Shown piece after piece: positions 15,050 to 22,896 of a stretch of 29,244 bases of DNA. The notes under the pieces are model-generated. The model did no database searches. It was not told the origin of the DNA and was given only the letters and a program-made list of their open reading frames with translations. This DNA is from Neisseria sicca 4320 (GTDB taxonomy: Bacteria; Pseudomonadota; Gammaproteobacteria; Burkholderiales; Neisseriaceae): NCBI RefSeq assembly GCF_000193735.1, contig NZ_AEPF01000060.1, positions 1 to 29,244 of the forward strand, in the 5' to 3' direction. A program made the translations under genes and the position numbers. Numbering within the stretch: position 1 is the stretch's first letter; every line of letters begins with the position of its first letter.

Positions 15050-16837
15050 ATGGCTTTAGTTGAATTGAAAGTGCCCGACATTGGCGGACACGAAAATGTA
15101 GATATTATCGCGGTTGAAGTGAACGTAGGCGACACCATCGCCGTTGACGATACCCTGATTACCTTGGAAACCGACAAAGCGACGATGGACGTACCTGCCG
15201 AAGTTGCGGGTGTGGTCAAAGAAGTGAAAGTCAAAGTCGGCGACAAAATCTCTGAAGGCGGTTTGATTGTAGTTGTTGAAGCCGAAGGCGCGGCTGCCAC
15301 TCCTAAAGTTGAAGCATCTGCTGCCGCCCCTGCGCAAGAAGCCCCTACAGCTGCCGCTCCTGCACCGCAAGCTGCACAATTCGGCGGTTCTGCCGATGCA
15401 GAGTACGACGTAGTCGTATTGGGTGGTGGCCCCGGTGGTTATTCCGCTGCATTTGCCGCTGCTGACGAAGGTCTGAAAGTTGCCATCGTCGAGCGCTACA
15501 AAACCTTGGGCGGCGTTTGCTTGAACGTCGGCTGTATTCCTTCCAAAGCCTTGTTGCACAATGCTGCCGTTATCGACGAAGTGCGCCACTTGGCTGCCAA
15601 CGGCATCAAATACCCCGAGCCTGAACTCGACATCGACATGCTTCGCGGCTACAAAGACGGCGTGGTTTCCCGCCTGACTACCGGTTTGGCAGGCATGGCT
15701 AAAGGTCGCAAAGTGGACGTTATCCAAGGCGACGGTCAATTCTTGGATCCGCACCATTTGGAAGTGTCGCTGACTACTGGCGACGTGTACGAACAAGCTA
15801 CGCCTACCGGCGAGAAAAAAATCGTTGCATTCAAAAACTGTATCATCGCAGCGGGCAGCCGCGTAACCAAGCTGCCGTTTATCCCTGAAGATCCGCGCAT
15901 CATCGATTCCAGCGGCGCTTTGGCTCTGAAAGAAGTACCGGGCAAGCTGCTGATTATCGGCGGCGGTATTATCGGCCTTGAGATGGGTACGGTTTACAGC
16001 ACGCTGGGTTCGCGCCTTGACGTCGTTGAAATGATGGACGGTCTGATGCAAGGTGCCGACCGCGATTTGGTGAAAGTATGGCAAAAACAAAACGAATACC
16101 GTTTTGACAACATCATGATCAACACCAAAACCGTCGCAGTCGAGCCGAAAGAAGACGGCGTTTACGTTACCTTCGAAGGTGCAAATGCGCCGAAAGAGCC
16201 GCAACGCTACGATGCCGTATTGGTTGCCGCAGGCCGTGCGCCTAACGGCAAACTCATCAGCGCCGAAAAAGCAGGCGTTGCCGTAACCGACCGCGGCTTC
16301 ATCGAAGTCGACAAACAAATGCGTACCAATGTGCCGCACATCTACGCCATCGGCGACATCGTCGGTCAGCCTATGCTGGCACACAAAGCTGTTCATGAAG
16401 GTCACGTTGCCGCTGAAAACTGCGCCGGACATAAAGCTTACTTCGATGCCCGCGTGATTCCGGGCGTGGCTTATACCGCTCCCGAAGTGGCATGGGTTGG
16501 CGAAACTGAATTGTCTGCCAAAGCATCCGGCCGCAAAATCACCAAAGCCAACTTCCCGTGGGCAGCTTCCGGCCGCGCGATTGCCAATGGTTGCGATTCA
16601 GGCTTTACCAAGCTGATTTTTGATGCTGAAACCGGCCGTATCATCGGCGGCGGTATCGTCGGTCCGAACGGCGGCGATATGATCGGCGAAGTTTGCTTGG
16701 CAATCGAAATGGGCTGTGACGCGGCAGACATCGGCAAAACCATCCACCCGCACCCGACCTTGGGCGAATCCATCGGTATGGCTGCAGAAGTGGCGCTGGG
16801 TACTTGTACCGACCTGCCTGCTCAAAAGAAAAAATAA
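15050..16837 (+). CDS. lpdA: Dihydrolipoamide dehydrogenase (E3) with N-terminal lipoyl domain
   Basis: E3 reoxidises dihydrolipoyl groups with FAD and NAD+ in the pyruvate dehydrogenase complex. The 595 residues begin with a lipoyl domain carrying K43 in ETDKATMDV, then an Ala/Pro linker (about 80-115). The flavoprotein follows: FAD site GGGPGG (125-130), redox disulfide GGVCLNVGC (C157, C162), NAD site IIGGGIIGLEMG, and the active-site pair in HPHPTLGE (H568, E573). An E3 with its own lipoyl domain is known from Neisseria and some other proteobacteria. AAAGG lies 10 bp before the ATG at 15050. A strong DUS hairpin ends the cluster. Confidence 0.97.
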   Translation: MALVELKVPDIGGHENVDIIAVEVNVGDTIAVDDTLITLETDKATMDVPAEVAGVVKEVKVKVGDKISEGGLIVVVEAEGAAATPKVEASAAAPAQEAPTAAAPAPQAAQFGGSADAEYDVVVLGGGPGGYSAAFAAADEGLKVAIVERYKTLGGVCLNVGCIPSKALLHNAAVIDEVRHLAANGIKYPEPELDIDMLRGYKDGVVSRLTTGLAGMAKGRKVDVIQGDGQFLDPHHLEVSLTTGDVYEQATPTGEKKIVAFKNCIIAAGSRVTKLPFIPEDPRIIDSSGALALKEVPGKLLIIGGGIIGLEMGTVYSTLGSRLDVVEMMDGLMQGADRDLVKVWQKQNEYRFDNIMINTKTVAVEPKEDGVYVTFEGANAPKEPQRYDAVLVAAGRAPNGKLISAEKAGVAVTDRGFIEVDKQMRTNVPHIYAIGDIVGQPMLAHKAVHEGHVAAENCAGHKAYFDARVIPGVAYTAPEVAWVGETELSAKASGRKITKANFPWAASGRAIANGCDSGFTKLIFDAETGRIIGGGIVGPNGGDMIGEVCLAIEMGCDAADIGKTIHPHPTLGESIGMAAEVALGTCTDLPAQKKK

Positions 16838-16885
16838 GTGTATTCAGTCAGTTGAATTAAACTGCTGACACTACATTTATCAGTC

Positions 16886-16916
16886 AAAGGTCGTCTGAAT
16901 CTTTCAGACGACCTTT
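16886..16916 (+). terminator. Inverted DUS pair after lpdA
   Basis: AAAGGTCGTCTGAA (16886-16899) and TTCAGACGACCTTT (16903-16916) form a 14-bp perfect stem with a TCT loop, followed by T. It is a strong terminator candidate for the PDH cluster. Confidence 0.8.
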
Positions 16917-17119
16917 TCGTCAAAGAGCATATTGAATAATTTCATTAACGATATAATGGATGAGCAAGGATGCGTGTCTAAGCTCCAAGTCAACCATTTA
17001 GTCATGCTTTAAAACAGCAAGCAAATGAGTTCGGTAGGATTTATACTGTCGGCAACTTGTCTCATGTTTATTTATCAACTATAAAACAAACCATTTAACG
17101 GTTGACCCCATACATTCAG

Positions 17120-17158
17120 AGGTCGTCTGAAACCATATTGCAGATTTTCAGACGACCT
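17120..17158 (+). terminator. Inverted DUS pair in the region before trmB
   Basis: AGGTCGTCTGAAA (17120-17132) and TTTCAGACGACCT (17146-17158) form a 13-bp stem with a 13-nt loop, only 33 bp before the trmB ATG. It has no downstream U run and may act on the trmB leader. Confidence 0.5.
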
Positions 17159-17191
17159 TCCCTCAGTCTTATCAGATACAAGAAATAATTT

Positions 17192-17899
17192 ATGAACGAA
17201 ATAACTCCGGATTCCACCGTTCCTGAAGAGCATAAACGCTCCATCCGCAGCTTTGTGTTGCGCCAAGGGCATATGACTGCGGCGCAGCAGCGTGCCATTG
17301 ATACGATGTGGCCGCAGTTTGGCATCGATTACCAAGATTCCGTGTTGGACTTGAATCAGCGTTTCGGCAGCGACCGTCCTAAGGTGTTGGAAATCGGTTT
17401 CGGCATGGGCGTGGCGACTGTTGAAATCGCCAAGCGTCTGCCTGATACCGACTTTTTGGCGATTGATGTGCACGGTCCCGGCGTCGGCAATATTTTGAAA
17501 TTGATTGAAGAAGAACACATCGGCAATATCCACGTGATGCGGCATGATGCGGTCGAAGTGGTCGAAAATATGCTTTCAGACGACGTGCTGGACGGCATCC
17601 ACATTTTCTTTCCCGACCCTTGGCACAAAAAACGCCATAACAAACGCCGCTTGGTGCAAATACCGTTTGTGCAGAAACTGCTGCCCAAATTGAAAGTCGG
17701 CGGTTATATCCATCTGGCGACCGACTGGGAAGAATACGCGCAGCAGATGCTGGAAGTGTTGAGCGGTTTTGACAATTTGCAAAATACCGCCGCCGATTAT
17801 GCGCCTACGCCCGACTACCGTCCCGAAACGAAATTTGAAGCCCGCGGCAAACGTTTGGGACACGGCGTTTGGGATTTGGTTTTCAAACGCATCAAATAA
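17192..17899 (+). CDS. trmB: tRNA (guanine-N7)-methyltransferase TrmB
   Basis: TrmB methylates G46 of the tRNA variable loop at N7, using S-adenosylmethionine. The 235 residues contain the SAM-binding motif VLEIGFGMG (65-73), the acidic end of strand 2 (AIDVHGPGVGN, 90-100), and the family hallmark FFPDPWHKKRHNKRR (139-153), which forms the catalytic and tRNA-contacting loop. The start ATG is at 17192. ribE follows after 19 bp and the DUF815 ATPase gene after that, all on the same strand, so the three are probably one operon. Confidence 0.96.
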   Translation: MNEITPDSTVPEEHKRSIRSFVLRQGHMTAAQQRAIDTMWPQFGIDYQDSVLDLNQRFGSDRPKVLEIGFGMGVATVEIAKRLPDTDFLAIDVHGPGVGNILKLIEEEHIGNIHVMRHDAVEVVENMLSDDVLDGIHIFFPDPWHKKRHNKRRLVQIPFVQKLLPKLKVGGYIHLATDWEEYAQQMLEVLSGFDNLQNTAADYAPTPDYRPETKFEARGKRLGHGVWDLVFKRIK

Positions 17900-17918
17900 A
17901 CCGATTGGAGAATTTTCC

Positions 17919-18548
17919 ATGTTTACAGGTATCGTCCAAGGTATCGGCGAAATCATCGCCATCCGCGAACCGTCCGTCGATTTCCGTACCCATGTCGTCA
18001 AGCTGCCCGATGGGATGACCGAGCATCTGCAAATCGGCGCATCCGTCGCCAACAACGGCTGCTGCCTGACCATCACTCAAATCGACAGCGATGCGGTCAG
18101 CTTTGATTTGATGAAAGAAACCTTGGAAAAGACCAATTTAGGTCGTCTGAAAACAGGCGATGCCGTCAATCTCGAACGTGCCGCCCGTTTCGGCGATGAA
18201 ATCGGCGGACACGTCATGAGCGGGCATATCATGACGACTACGCAGATTACGCGGATAGAACGCAGCGAGTTTAACCGCACGGTATGGTTTGCACTGCCGA
18301 CTGAACTCAAACCCTATATTTTGAGCAAAGGCTTTGTCGGCTTGGACGGTTGCAGCCTGACCATAGGCGATGTTGCCGAAACGGAATTTAATGTCCATCT
18401 GATTCCGGAAACTTTGACGCGCACTTTGTTCGGCAGCCGGAAAGAGGGCGACGTCATCAATATCGAAGTCGATCCGCAAACCCAAGCCGTTGTCGATACC
18501 GTGATGCGCGTGATGGCGCAGCAAAATCCTGTTACATCAGGACAATAG
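17919..18548 (+). CDS. ribE: Riboflavin synthase alpha chain
   Basis: Riboflavin synthase dismutates two molecules of 6,7-dimethyl-8-ribityllumazine into riboflavin and a pyrimidinedione. The frame is open from 17769, inside trmB, but the ATG at 17919 with GGAG 8 bp upstream gives the family start MFTGIVQGIGEI and the normal length of 209 residues. Two lumazine-binding repeats are seen: the first with NNGCCLTI (45-52), the second with GLDGCSLTIG (141-150). ERAARFGDEIGGHVMSGH (86-103) marks the boundary. The alpha-chain gene is called ribE in some species and ribC in others. A DUS lies in-frame at 18140-18151 (LGRLKTG). Confidence 0.95.
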   Translation: MFTGIVQGIGEIIAIREPSVDFRTHVVKLPDGMTEHLQIGASVANNGCCLTITQIDSDAVSFDLMKETLEKTNLGRLKTGDAVNLERAARFGDEIGGHVMSGHIMTTTQITRIERSEFNRTVWFALPTELKPYILSKGFVGLDGCSLTIGDVAETEFNVHLIPETLTRTLFGSRKEGDVINIEVDPQTQAVVDTVMRVMAQQNPVTSGQ

Positions 18549-18556
18549 GGTTATAT

Positions 18557-19423
18557 ATGAAACTCGCCGCCTTTTTGCAAAAAGCCTATTCCGTTTTGAA
18601 CCGTCTTGATTTGGTGTTGCCCGAAGAGCCCGGCAAAACCGACTGGAACGCTTTGGCATACAGTTGGCACAGCGTCGGTAAAAAAGGGATTTTGGAGAGC
18701 CTGCCAAACCCGCATACATTCCCGCTTGACCGTCTGGCTGCCGTTGGGACGCAAACCGAAAAGCTCAAACGCAATACCGAGCAGTTTTTGGCAGGCCGCT
18801 CCGCGAACAATGTTTTGATGAGCGGCTCGCGTGGAACGGGCAAATCCTCGCTGGTCAAAGCCCTGTTGCACGAATATGCCGACCAAGGGCTGCGCTTGAT
18901 TGAAGTTGATAAGAGCGATTTGGTCAGTCTGCCCGCGCTGCTTTCCTTGTTGAAAGACCGTCCCGAAAAATTCATCGTATTCTGCGATGACCTATCGTTT
19001 GAAACCGGCGATGAAACGTATAAAGCCCTAAAAACCGCATTGGACGGCGGTTTGTCGCAAAGATGCAGCAACGTATTGGTGTACGCGACGTCCAACCGGC
19101 GCCACTTGATGCCTGAATATATGGATGAAAACGGCGGCACAACGGGCATACGCGGCGAAATTCATCAAAAAGAAGCTGTTGAGGAAAAAATTTCCCTATC
19201 CGACCGTTTCGGCTTGTGGTTGAGTTTTTATCCGTTCGATCAAAACGACTACCTTCAAGCGGTTGAAAATTGGTTGAATGATTTCGGTGTGGATTTTAAT
19301 GAAACGGCACGCAAGGCAGCGTTGCAATGGGCGCAAATGCGCGGCAACCGTTCGGGGCGTTCGGCTTGGCAGTTTGCGTGCGATTGGGCAGGACGTTTGC
19401 CGGAACAACGGGTTTTGGATTGA
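18557..19423 (+). CDS. DUF815 family AAA+ ATPase
   Basis: This is a 288-residue P-loop ATPase of the DUF815 family, conserved in beta- and gammaproteobacteria but without an assigned role. Walker A is MSGSRGTGKSS (88-98) and Walker B is FIVFCDDLSFE (139-149). A sensor-1-like segment VLVYATSNRR and the family-specific NRRHLMPEYM follow. It begins 8 bp after the ribE stop and is probably translated from the same mRNA. No membrane segment or signal is present, so a cytoplasmic location is expected. No substrate or partner is evident from the neighbours. Confidence 0.88.
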   Translation: MKLAAFLQKAYSVLNRLDLVLPEEPGKTDWNALAYSWHSVGKKGILESLPNPHTFPLDRLAAVGTQTEKLKRNTEQFLAGRSANNVLMSGSRGTGKSSLVKALLHEYADQGLRLIEVDKSDLVSLPALLSLLKDRPEKFIVFCDDLSFETGDETYKALKTALDGGLSQRCSNVLVYATSNRRHLMPEYMDENGGTTGIRGEIHQKEAVEEKISLSDRFGLWLSFYPFDQNDYLQAVENWLNDFGVDFNETARKAALQWAQMRGNRSGRSAWQFACDWAGRLPEQRVLD

Positions 19424-19457
19424 GATTTCGAGAAATACACCTGCTATACTGAAATCT
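19420..19457 (+). promoter_or_regulatory. Extended -10 promoter with flanking inverted repeats
   Basis: TGCTATACT (19442-19450) is an extended -10 element, with a possible weak -35 TTGAGA at 19420-19425. AGATTTC (19423-19429) and GAAATCT (19451-19457) are perfect inverted repeats around the promoter. ATTTC-GA-GAAAT (19425-19436) is a second palindrome, so a regulator may bind here. Transcription would start near 19457. Confidence 0.5.
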
Positions 19458-19590
19458 GCGGGAGGGTAATGATAGGCAAGCTTTTTCCGGTTCAATTTCT
19501 TCCAACAGCATCGCTCAGCATTGCTTTGAATCGCCGTATCGTACAAAAAGGTCGTCTGAAACAGGGTTTCAGACGACCTTTTTGTACGGA
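19457..19590 (+). ncRNA. Candidate small regulatory RNA
   Basis: The segment runs from a good promoter to a 22-bp perfect terminator hairpin, giving a transcript of about 130 nt. No gene lies downstream on this strand before the hairpin. It carries the pyrimidine-rich stretch CTTTTTCCGGTTCAATTTCTTCC (19481-19503 region), which could pair with Shine-Dalgarno sequences. A 62-codon frame from ATG 19469 overlaps it, but it runs through the DUS hairpin, has poor Shine-Dalgarno spacing and has no protein features. A known Neisseria sRNA such as NrrF is a possible identity that I cannot confirm. Confidence 0.45.
19541..19587. terminator. Bidirectional terminator, 22-bp perfect inverted DUS pair
   Basis: GTACAAAAAGGTCGTCTGAAAC (19541-19562) and its exact complement at 19566-19587 are separated by AGG. 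The A5 and T5 tracts inside the arms make it usable from both strands. It would end the candidate sRNA on the plus strand and the Spy/CpxP-like gene on the minus strand. Confidence 0.8.
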
Positions 19591-19610
19591 TAAATCAGGA
19601 AGGCGATATG

Positions 19611-20039
19611 TCAGCGAAGGCAGGAAGAGAGCCAAAGCTGGCGTTGGCGCGGATTGAGCAGGTGGTAGAAGCGGTGTTGGATTTCCAATTCTTCCACGGC
19701 GAAATCCATGCTCGACAAGTAGCGGGTTTCGACGTAATCGCGCGCGTTGTTTTGATCGAACTTATCTGCCGCGAGGATTTTCATAATGACTTGGCGGCGG
19801 TTACGGTCTGTGCGGACGAGTTTGCGGTATGCCTTGTCCGATGCCTGTTTGTAATCATTGCGGATACGGCGCAAAGCATTGTGCTGGTCTTGCGTCAGAT
19901 TAAGGGAGCGGATGTCGCAATTGGCTTGAAAATCGTCCAGCTTGATATATTGGGGGCCGGCGTGCGCTTGACCAACAGCCGTCAGCAGCGCAACCGATAA
20001 TGCACAGAGGGGTAAATAAGATTTGAATCCGACAGACAC
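19611..20039 (-). CDS. Spy/CpxP-like periplasmic protein
   Basis: This 142-residue protein has an N-terminal signal peptide ending at about AHA-GPQ (residue 27), so it is probably periplasmic. The mature part is helical and charged, with LTQDQHNALRRIRNDYK (48-64) and LNPRQRQLWL near the end. These are two LTxxQ-type motifs of the Spy/CpxP family of periplasmic chaperones and envelope-stress sensors. The start is GTG at 20037-20039, supported by AGGA seven bases upstream. It converges with the DUF815 operon across the shared terminator. The family assignment rests on motif pattern and size, and its specific function is unknown. Confidence 0.75.
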   Translation of the reverse strand: MSVGFKSYLPLCALSVALLTAVGQAHAGPQYIKLDDFQANCDIRSLNLTQDQHNALRRIRNDYKQASDKAYRKLVRTDRNRRQVIMKILAADKFDQNNARDYVETRYLSSMDFAVEELEIQHRFYHLLNPRQRQLWLSSCLR

Positions 20040-20107
20040 AGCGTTTTCCTAGTTTCCGTAACCGCGCAAATATACCCGATTAGCGTGTGAAAGGCAGTAT
20101 CCCTCCA

Positions 20108-20216
20108 GTTAACTTTTGTTAACTTCATATCTTTATTTTATTTCTGTCAAAACATATCGTTAACCAATAATTATCTATGCATATGCTTACTTTTGTTAAA
20201 TATTAACAATGCATAG
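20108..20216. promoter_or_regulatory. GTTAAC motif cluster and palindromes between Spy-like gene and rpe
   Basis: GTTAAC occurs at 20108-20113, 20118-20123 and 20159-20164. TTGTTAA-ATA-TTAACAA is at 20193-20209, and CTATGCAT/ATGCATAG (20175-20182, 20209-20216) encloses it. The region is AT-rich and lies between two divergent genes. It may be an operator array; no binding protein is inferred. Confidence 0.35.
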
Positions 20217-20294
20217 TTAGTGTTGCGTGAGGCGTTGGTGGTAGAATATGAAAAATTATCCGTTTATCAAACCACACCATCCGACTGGATTTCT

Positions 20295-20978
20295 ATGAAC
20301 CACAATTTCCGTATTGCGCCCAGTATTTTATCCGCCGATTTTGCCCGTTTGGGTGAGGAAGTAACGAAAGTTATCGAAGCGGGAGCCGATTTGATTCATT
20401 TCGACGTGATGGACAATCATTATGTGCCGAACCTGACTTTCGGCCCTATGGTCTGCGCGGCGTTGAAGCCTTATGCCACCGTGCCGATTGATGTGCATCT
20501 GATGGTCGAACCCGTTGACGATCTGATTCAGGCATTTGCCAAAGCAGGGGCGTCGATTATCACGTTTCATCCCGAAGCCAGCCGCCATGTAGACCGAAGC
20601 CTCAGCCTGATTAAAGATGCGGGCTGTCAGGCAGGATTGGTGTTGAATCCCGCAACTCCCGCCTACGTTTTGGAAAACGTATTGGACAGGCTGGACATGG
20701 TATTGCTGATGTCGGTCAACCCCGGTTTCGGCGGACAAAGCTTCATCCCCCACACCCTTGAAAAAATCCGCCAAGTGCGGGCGATGTTGGATCAGTACGA
20801 AGCGCAAAATGGGCGGCACATCGCCATCGAAGTGGACGGAGGCATCAAGATCGACAATATCGCTGCCGTCGCGGCGGCCGGCGCCGATACGTTTGTGGCA
20901 GGTTCGGCCATTTTTGGCAAGCCGGATTATAAAGCGGTGATTACCGAGATGCGCGGACAACTGGCGCAACTTGGTTGA
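20295..20978 (+). CDS. rpe: Ribulose-phosphate 3-epimerase
   Basis: Rpe interconverts ribulose-5-phosphate and xylulose-5-phosphate in the pentose phosphate pathway. The frame is open from a GTG at 20220, but the ATG at 20295 gives the family start MNHNFRIAPSILSADFARLG and 227 residues, the usual length. Metal and catalytic residues are visible: HFDVMDNHYVPN (H36, D38), PIDVHLMVEP (H68) and EVDGGI (D181). The phosphate-binding loop SVNPGFGGQSF (140-150) is intact. The 25 residues upstream of this ATG have no family similarity and correspond to leader. Confidence 0.96.
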   Translation: MNHNFRIAPSILSADFARLGEEVTKVIEAGADLIHFDVMDNHYVPNLTFGPMVCAALKPYATVPIDVHLMVEPVDDLIQAFAKAGASIITFHPEASRHVDRSLSLIKDAGCQAGLVLNPATPAYVLENVLDRLDMVLLMSVNPGFGGQSFIPHTLEKIRQVRAMLDQYEAQNGRHIAIEVDGGIKIDNIAAVAAAGADTFVAGSAIFGKPDYKAVITEMRGQLAQLG

Positions 20979-21065
20979 GTCGGCTTTGAGGTCGTCTGAA
21001 AACAAACGTAGCGGATTTTGCGAAAAGCAAAATCATTATGTAGATATAGATTTTAAGGTTTTATT

Positions 21066-21386
21066 ATGAAAAATGATTGGTTTCAAAAAAGTTTGAAATT
21101 TGTTGCGGTAGCGGTTTTGACAATATATCCCCTGGTTGTATCAGCGCATGGGATGCATAAGCACAAACCTTTATCATTGGAAGAATTGCCGGAAATCTGC
21201 CGTCAATATTTCGCGCGCGCAGATGTATGCTATAAAAAAGCAGGCAAGAAAGCCGATTTCCAACGCAACAATACGAAATTTTTATTCCAAGCGTTGCCTG
21301 CGGCGGATTTGGGACAACGGCAACGTATGTGTCAAATTGCGATGGATTCGTTCAAAGAGAAAACAAGCAATCTTCATTGCGAATAG
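21066..21386 (+). CDS. Small secreted protein of unknown function
   Basis: This 106-residue protein has a signal peptide (KSLKFVAVAVLTIYPLVVSA) with likely cleavage near A27-H28. The mature part of about 79 residues begins with HGMHKHK, a possible metal-binding His cluster, and has four cysteines (C45, C55, C89 and C105 by my count) in helical sequence. Such small four-cysteine periplasmic proteins occur in Neisseria as lineage-specific families; DUF5339 is a possible match that I cannot confirm. It lies 87 bp after rpe and has AAGG upstream of the ATG. Confidence 0.7.
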   Translation: MKNDWFQKSLKFVAVAVLTIYPLVVSAHGMHKHKPLSLEELPEICRQYFARADVCYKKAGKKADFQRNNTKFLFQALPAADLGQRQRMCQIAMDSFKEKTSNLHCE

Positions 21387-21496
21387 GATTGGCCGTCCTT
21401 TTTCAGACGACGCTTGTATGAAAACAGGCTGCACAAAACTGTTTTGTATGGTAAAGTTTGCTTTTAATAACTCGGCGGTTTAAAGCCGTCATTCAG

Positions 21497-21603
21497 GGGC
21501 TGTTTGAATTTAAAATCAGATTTGTTGGAAACGCTGCATTGTTTGCGCGGCGTATTTCGAGAAGCGGGCTGTTCGTCCGTCTGATTTTAAATTCAAGCAG
21601 CCC
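21497..21603. repeat. 107-bp element with 24-bp terminal inverted repeats
   Basis: GGGCTGTTTGAATTTAAAAT-type sequence at 21497-21520 pairs with 21580-21603 over 24 bp with one mismatch. The 59-bp interior has no matching arms. It could be a MITE-like element or a large leader hairpin of hisZ. Its sequence is not that of the Correia elements in this window. Confidence 0.6.
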
Positions 21604-21639
21604 TTTGCGTTTACAAAAACAGATAGAAGGTAGATTTCC

Positions 21640-22791
21640 ATGCAATCTTGGCAGCTTCCCGAACATGTTGCCGATGTGTTGCCGACCAACGCCCGACAGT
21701 TGGAAAGCGCGCGAGAGCAGTTGTTGACTTTGTTCCGAGTGCACGGTTACGAGCTGGTACAGCCTCCGCTGATGGAATACAGCCATTCCCTGCTGACGCA
21801 CATTGACGCGGGTTTGTCTTTGAAAACCATTTTGGTGGTCGATCAGTTGAGCGGTCGGCAGCTAGGCATCCGCGCCGATATTACGCCGCAAGTGGCGCGT
21901 ATCGATGCGCATCTTTTGTCCGCCAATCAAGGGATTAACCGATTGTGTTACGCAGGCCCTGTGTTGCACGCGCGGCCGGAAGGTTTGCTCAATATGCGCG
22001 AACCTTTGCAGGCGGGGGCGGAAATGTATGGTTTCGCCGACATCAGGGCGGATATCGAGCTGATTGACTTGATGCTCAAAAGCATGAAGATTGCCGATAT
22101 GGGCAAGGTTTTGCTGTCGCTGGGGCACATCGGCGTATTCCGGGCTTTGTCCGATGCGGCGCATTTGGATGCGGAGCAGTCTGCAACACTGCTTGCTTTG
22201 ATGCAGGATAAAGATACTGAGGCGGTCGAAACGCAGGTTAAGGCTTGGAAACTGGACGGTATGTGGGCGAAAGCATTCTCGCTGCTGCCGCGTCTGTATG
22301 GCGGACGGGAAGTGTTGTCCGCCGCGCGTGAACGATTGCCCGATTTGTCGGCGGTCGGCAGCGCGTTGGACGAATTGCAGGCAGTGTGCGACGCATTCCC
22401 GAATCAGAAAGTCCATATCGATTTATCCGAACTGCGCGTGGACAATTACCACACGGGCTTGCTGTATGCGGCATACGGTTCCAATTTCCATGACGCGGTC
22501 GCACGGGGCGGGCGTTATGACGGATTGGGCGAATATTTCGGCCGTGCGCGTCCGGCAACGGGATTCAGTTTCGACTTGCGCAGCTTTATTGGACGTTTGC
22601 CCGCCATTGAGCGGCAGCCCGTCGTCTTGGTTGATGCGGATGATGCCGAAGCGGCACGCGAAGCAGTCGAAGCCCTGCGTGAACAAGGGCAGTGTGTCGT
22701 TATCGACTACGGTGTCGGACACAATGCTTCGGAAGAGGTTACAGGTCGCCTGAAAAAGTCGGACGGCGTTTGGCAGGTTGAGAAACTTTAA
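21640..22791 (+). CDS. hisZ: ATP phosphoribosyltransferase regulatory subunit HisZ
   Basis: HisZ is a catalytically inactive paralogue of histidyl-tRNA synthetase. It pairs with the short form of HisG for the first, histidine-sensitive step of histidine synthesis. The 383 residues contain a class II synthetase-like core: QPPLMEYSHSLLT, IRADITPQVARIDAHL, and ARGGRYDGLGEYFGRARPATGFS near 282-304. The anticodon-binding domain is absent, as expected for HisZ. GAAGGT lies upstream of the ATG at 21640. hisG is not adjacent. The leader contains a 107-bp hairpin element. purA follows after about 105 bp. Confidence 0.94.
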   Translation: MQSWQLPEHVADVLPTNARQLESAREQLLTLFRVHGYELVQPPLMEYSHSLLTHIDAGLSLKTILVVDQLSGRQLGIRADITPQVARIDAHLLSANQGINRLCYAGPVLHARPEGLLNMREPLQAGAEMYGFADIRADIELIDLMLKSMKIADMGKVLLSLGHIGVFRALSDAAHLDAEQSATLLALMQDKDTEAVETQVKAWKLDGMWAKAFSLLPRLYGGREVLSAARERLPDLSAVGSALDELQAVCDAFPNQKVHIDLSELRVDNYHTGLLYAAYGSNFHDAVARGGRYDGLGEYFGRARPATGFSFDLRSFIGRLPAIERQPVVLVDADDAEAAREAVEALREQGQCVVIDYGVGHNASEEVTGRLKKSDGVWQVEKL

Positions 22792-22799
22792 ATACCCAT

Positions 22800-22866
22800 T
22801 CATAGCGGATTAAAGGCAAATCAGGGTAGGGCGCAAAGCCGTCTTGGTTTGAAGTTGATTCATGAT
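22800..22866. repeat. Decayed, internally deleted Correia-like remnant before purA
   Basis: CATAGCGGATTAAAGGCAAA (22801-22820) plus TCAGG resembles the left end of the Correia elements at 24301, 25656 and 27539. GCCGTCTTGGTTTGAAGTTG (22838-22857) plus ATTCATGATA resembles their right end. Most of the interior is missing. It lies in the purA leader. Confidence 0.55.
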
Positions 22867-22896
22867 AATTTCTTAATATTGATAGGTTATATGGCT

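Larger units (their letters stand above)
16838..17191. other. Intergenic region between lpdA and trmB
   Basis: These 354 bp contain the lpdA terminator, a second DUS hairpin near trmB, and about 190 bp of AT-rich DNA between them without a recognisable gene. One frame at about 16980-17097 stays open for 38 codons without a start or any known motif. Confidence 0.6.

Noticed and set aside
16980..17097. 38-codon open stretch between lpdA and trmB
   Set aside because: No start codon and no motif; it could be a gene fragment, but nothing supports that.
19469..19657. 62-codon frame with GGAGG before ATG
   Set aside because: Shine-Dalgarno spacing is only 2-3 bases, the frame runs through a DUS terminator, and no protein features appear. 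A non-coding transcript explains the signals better.
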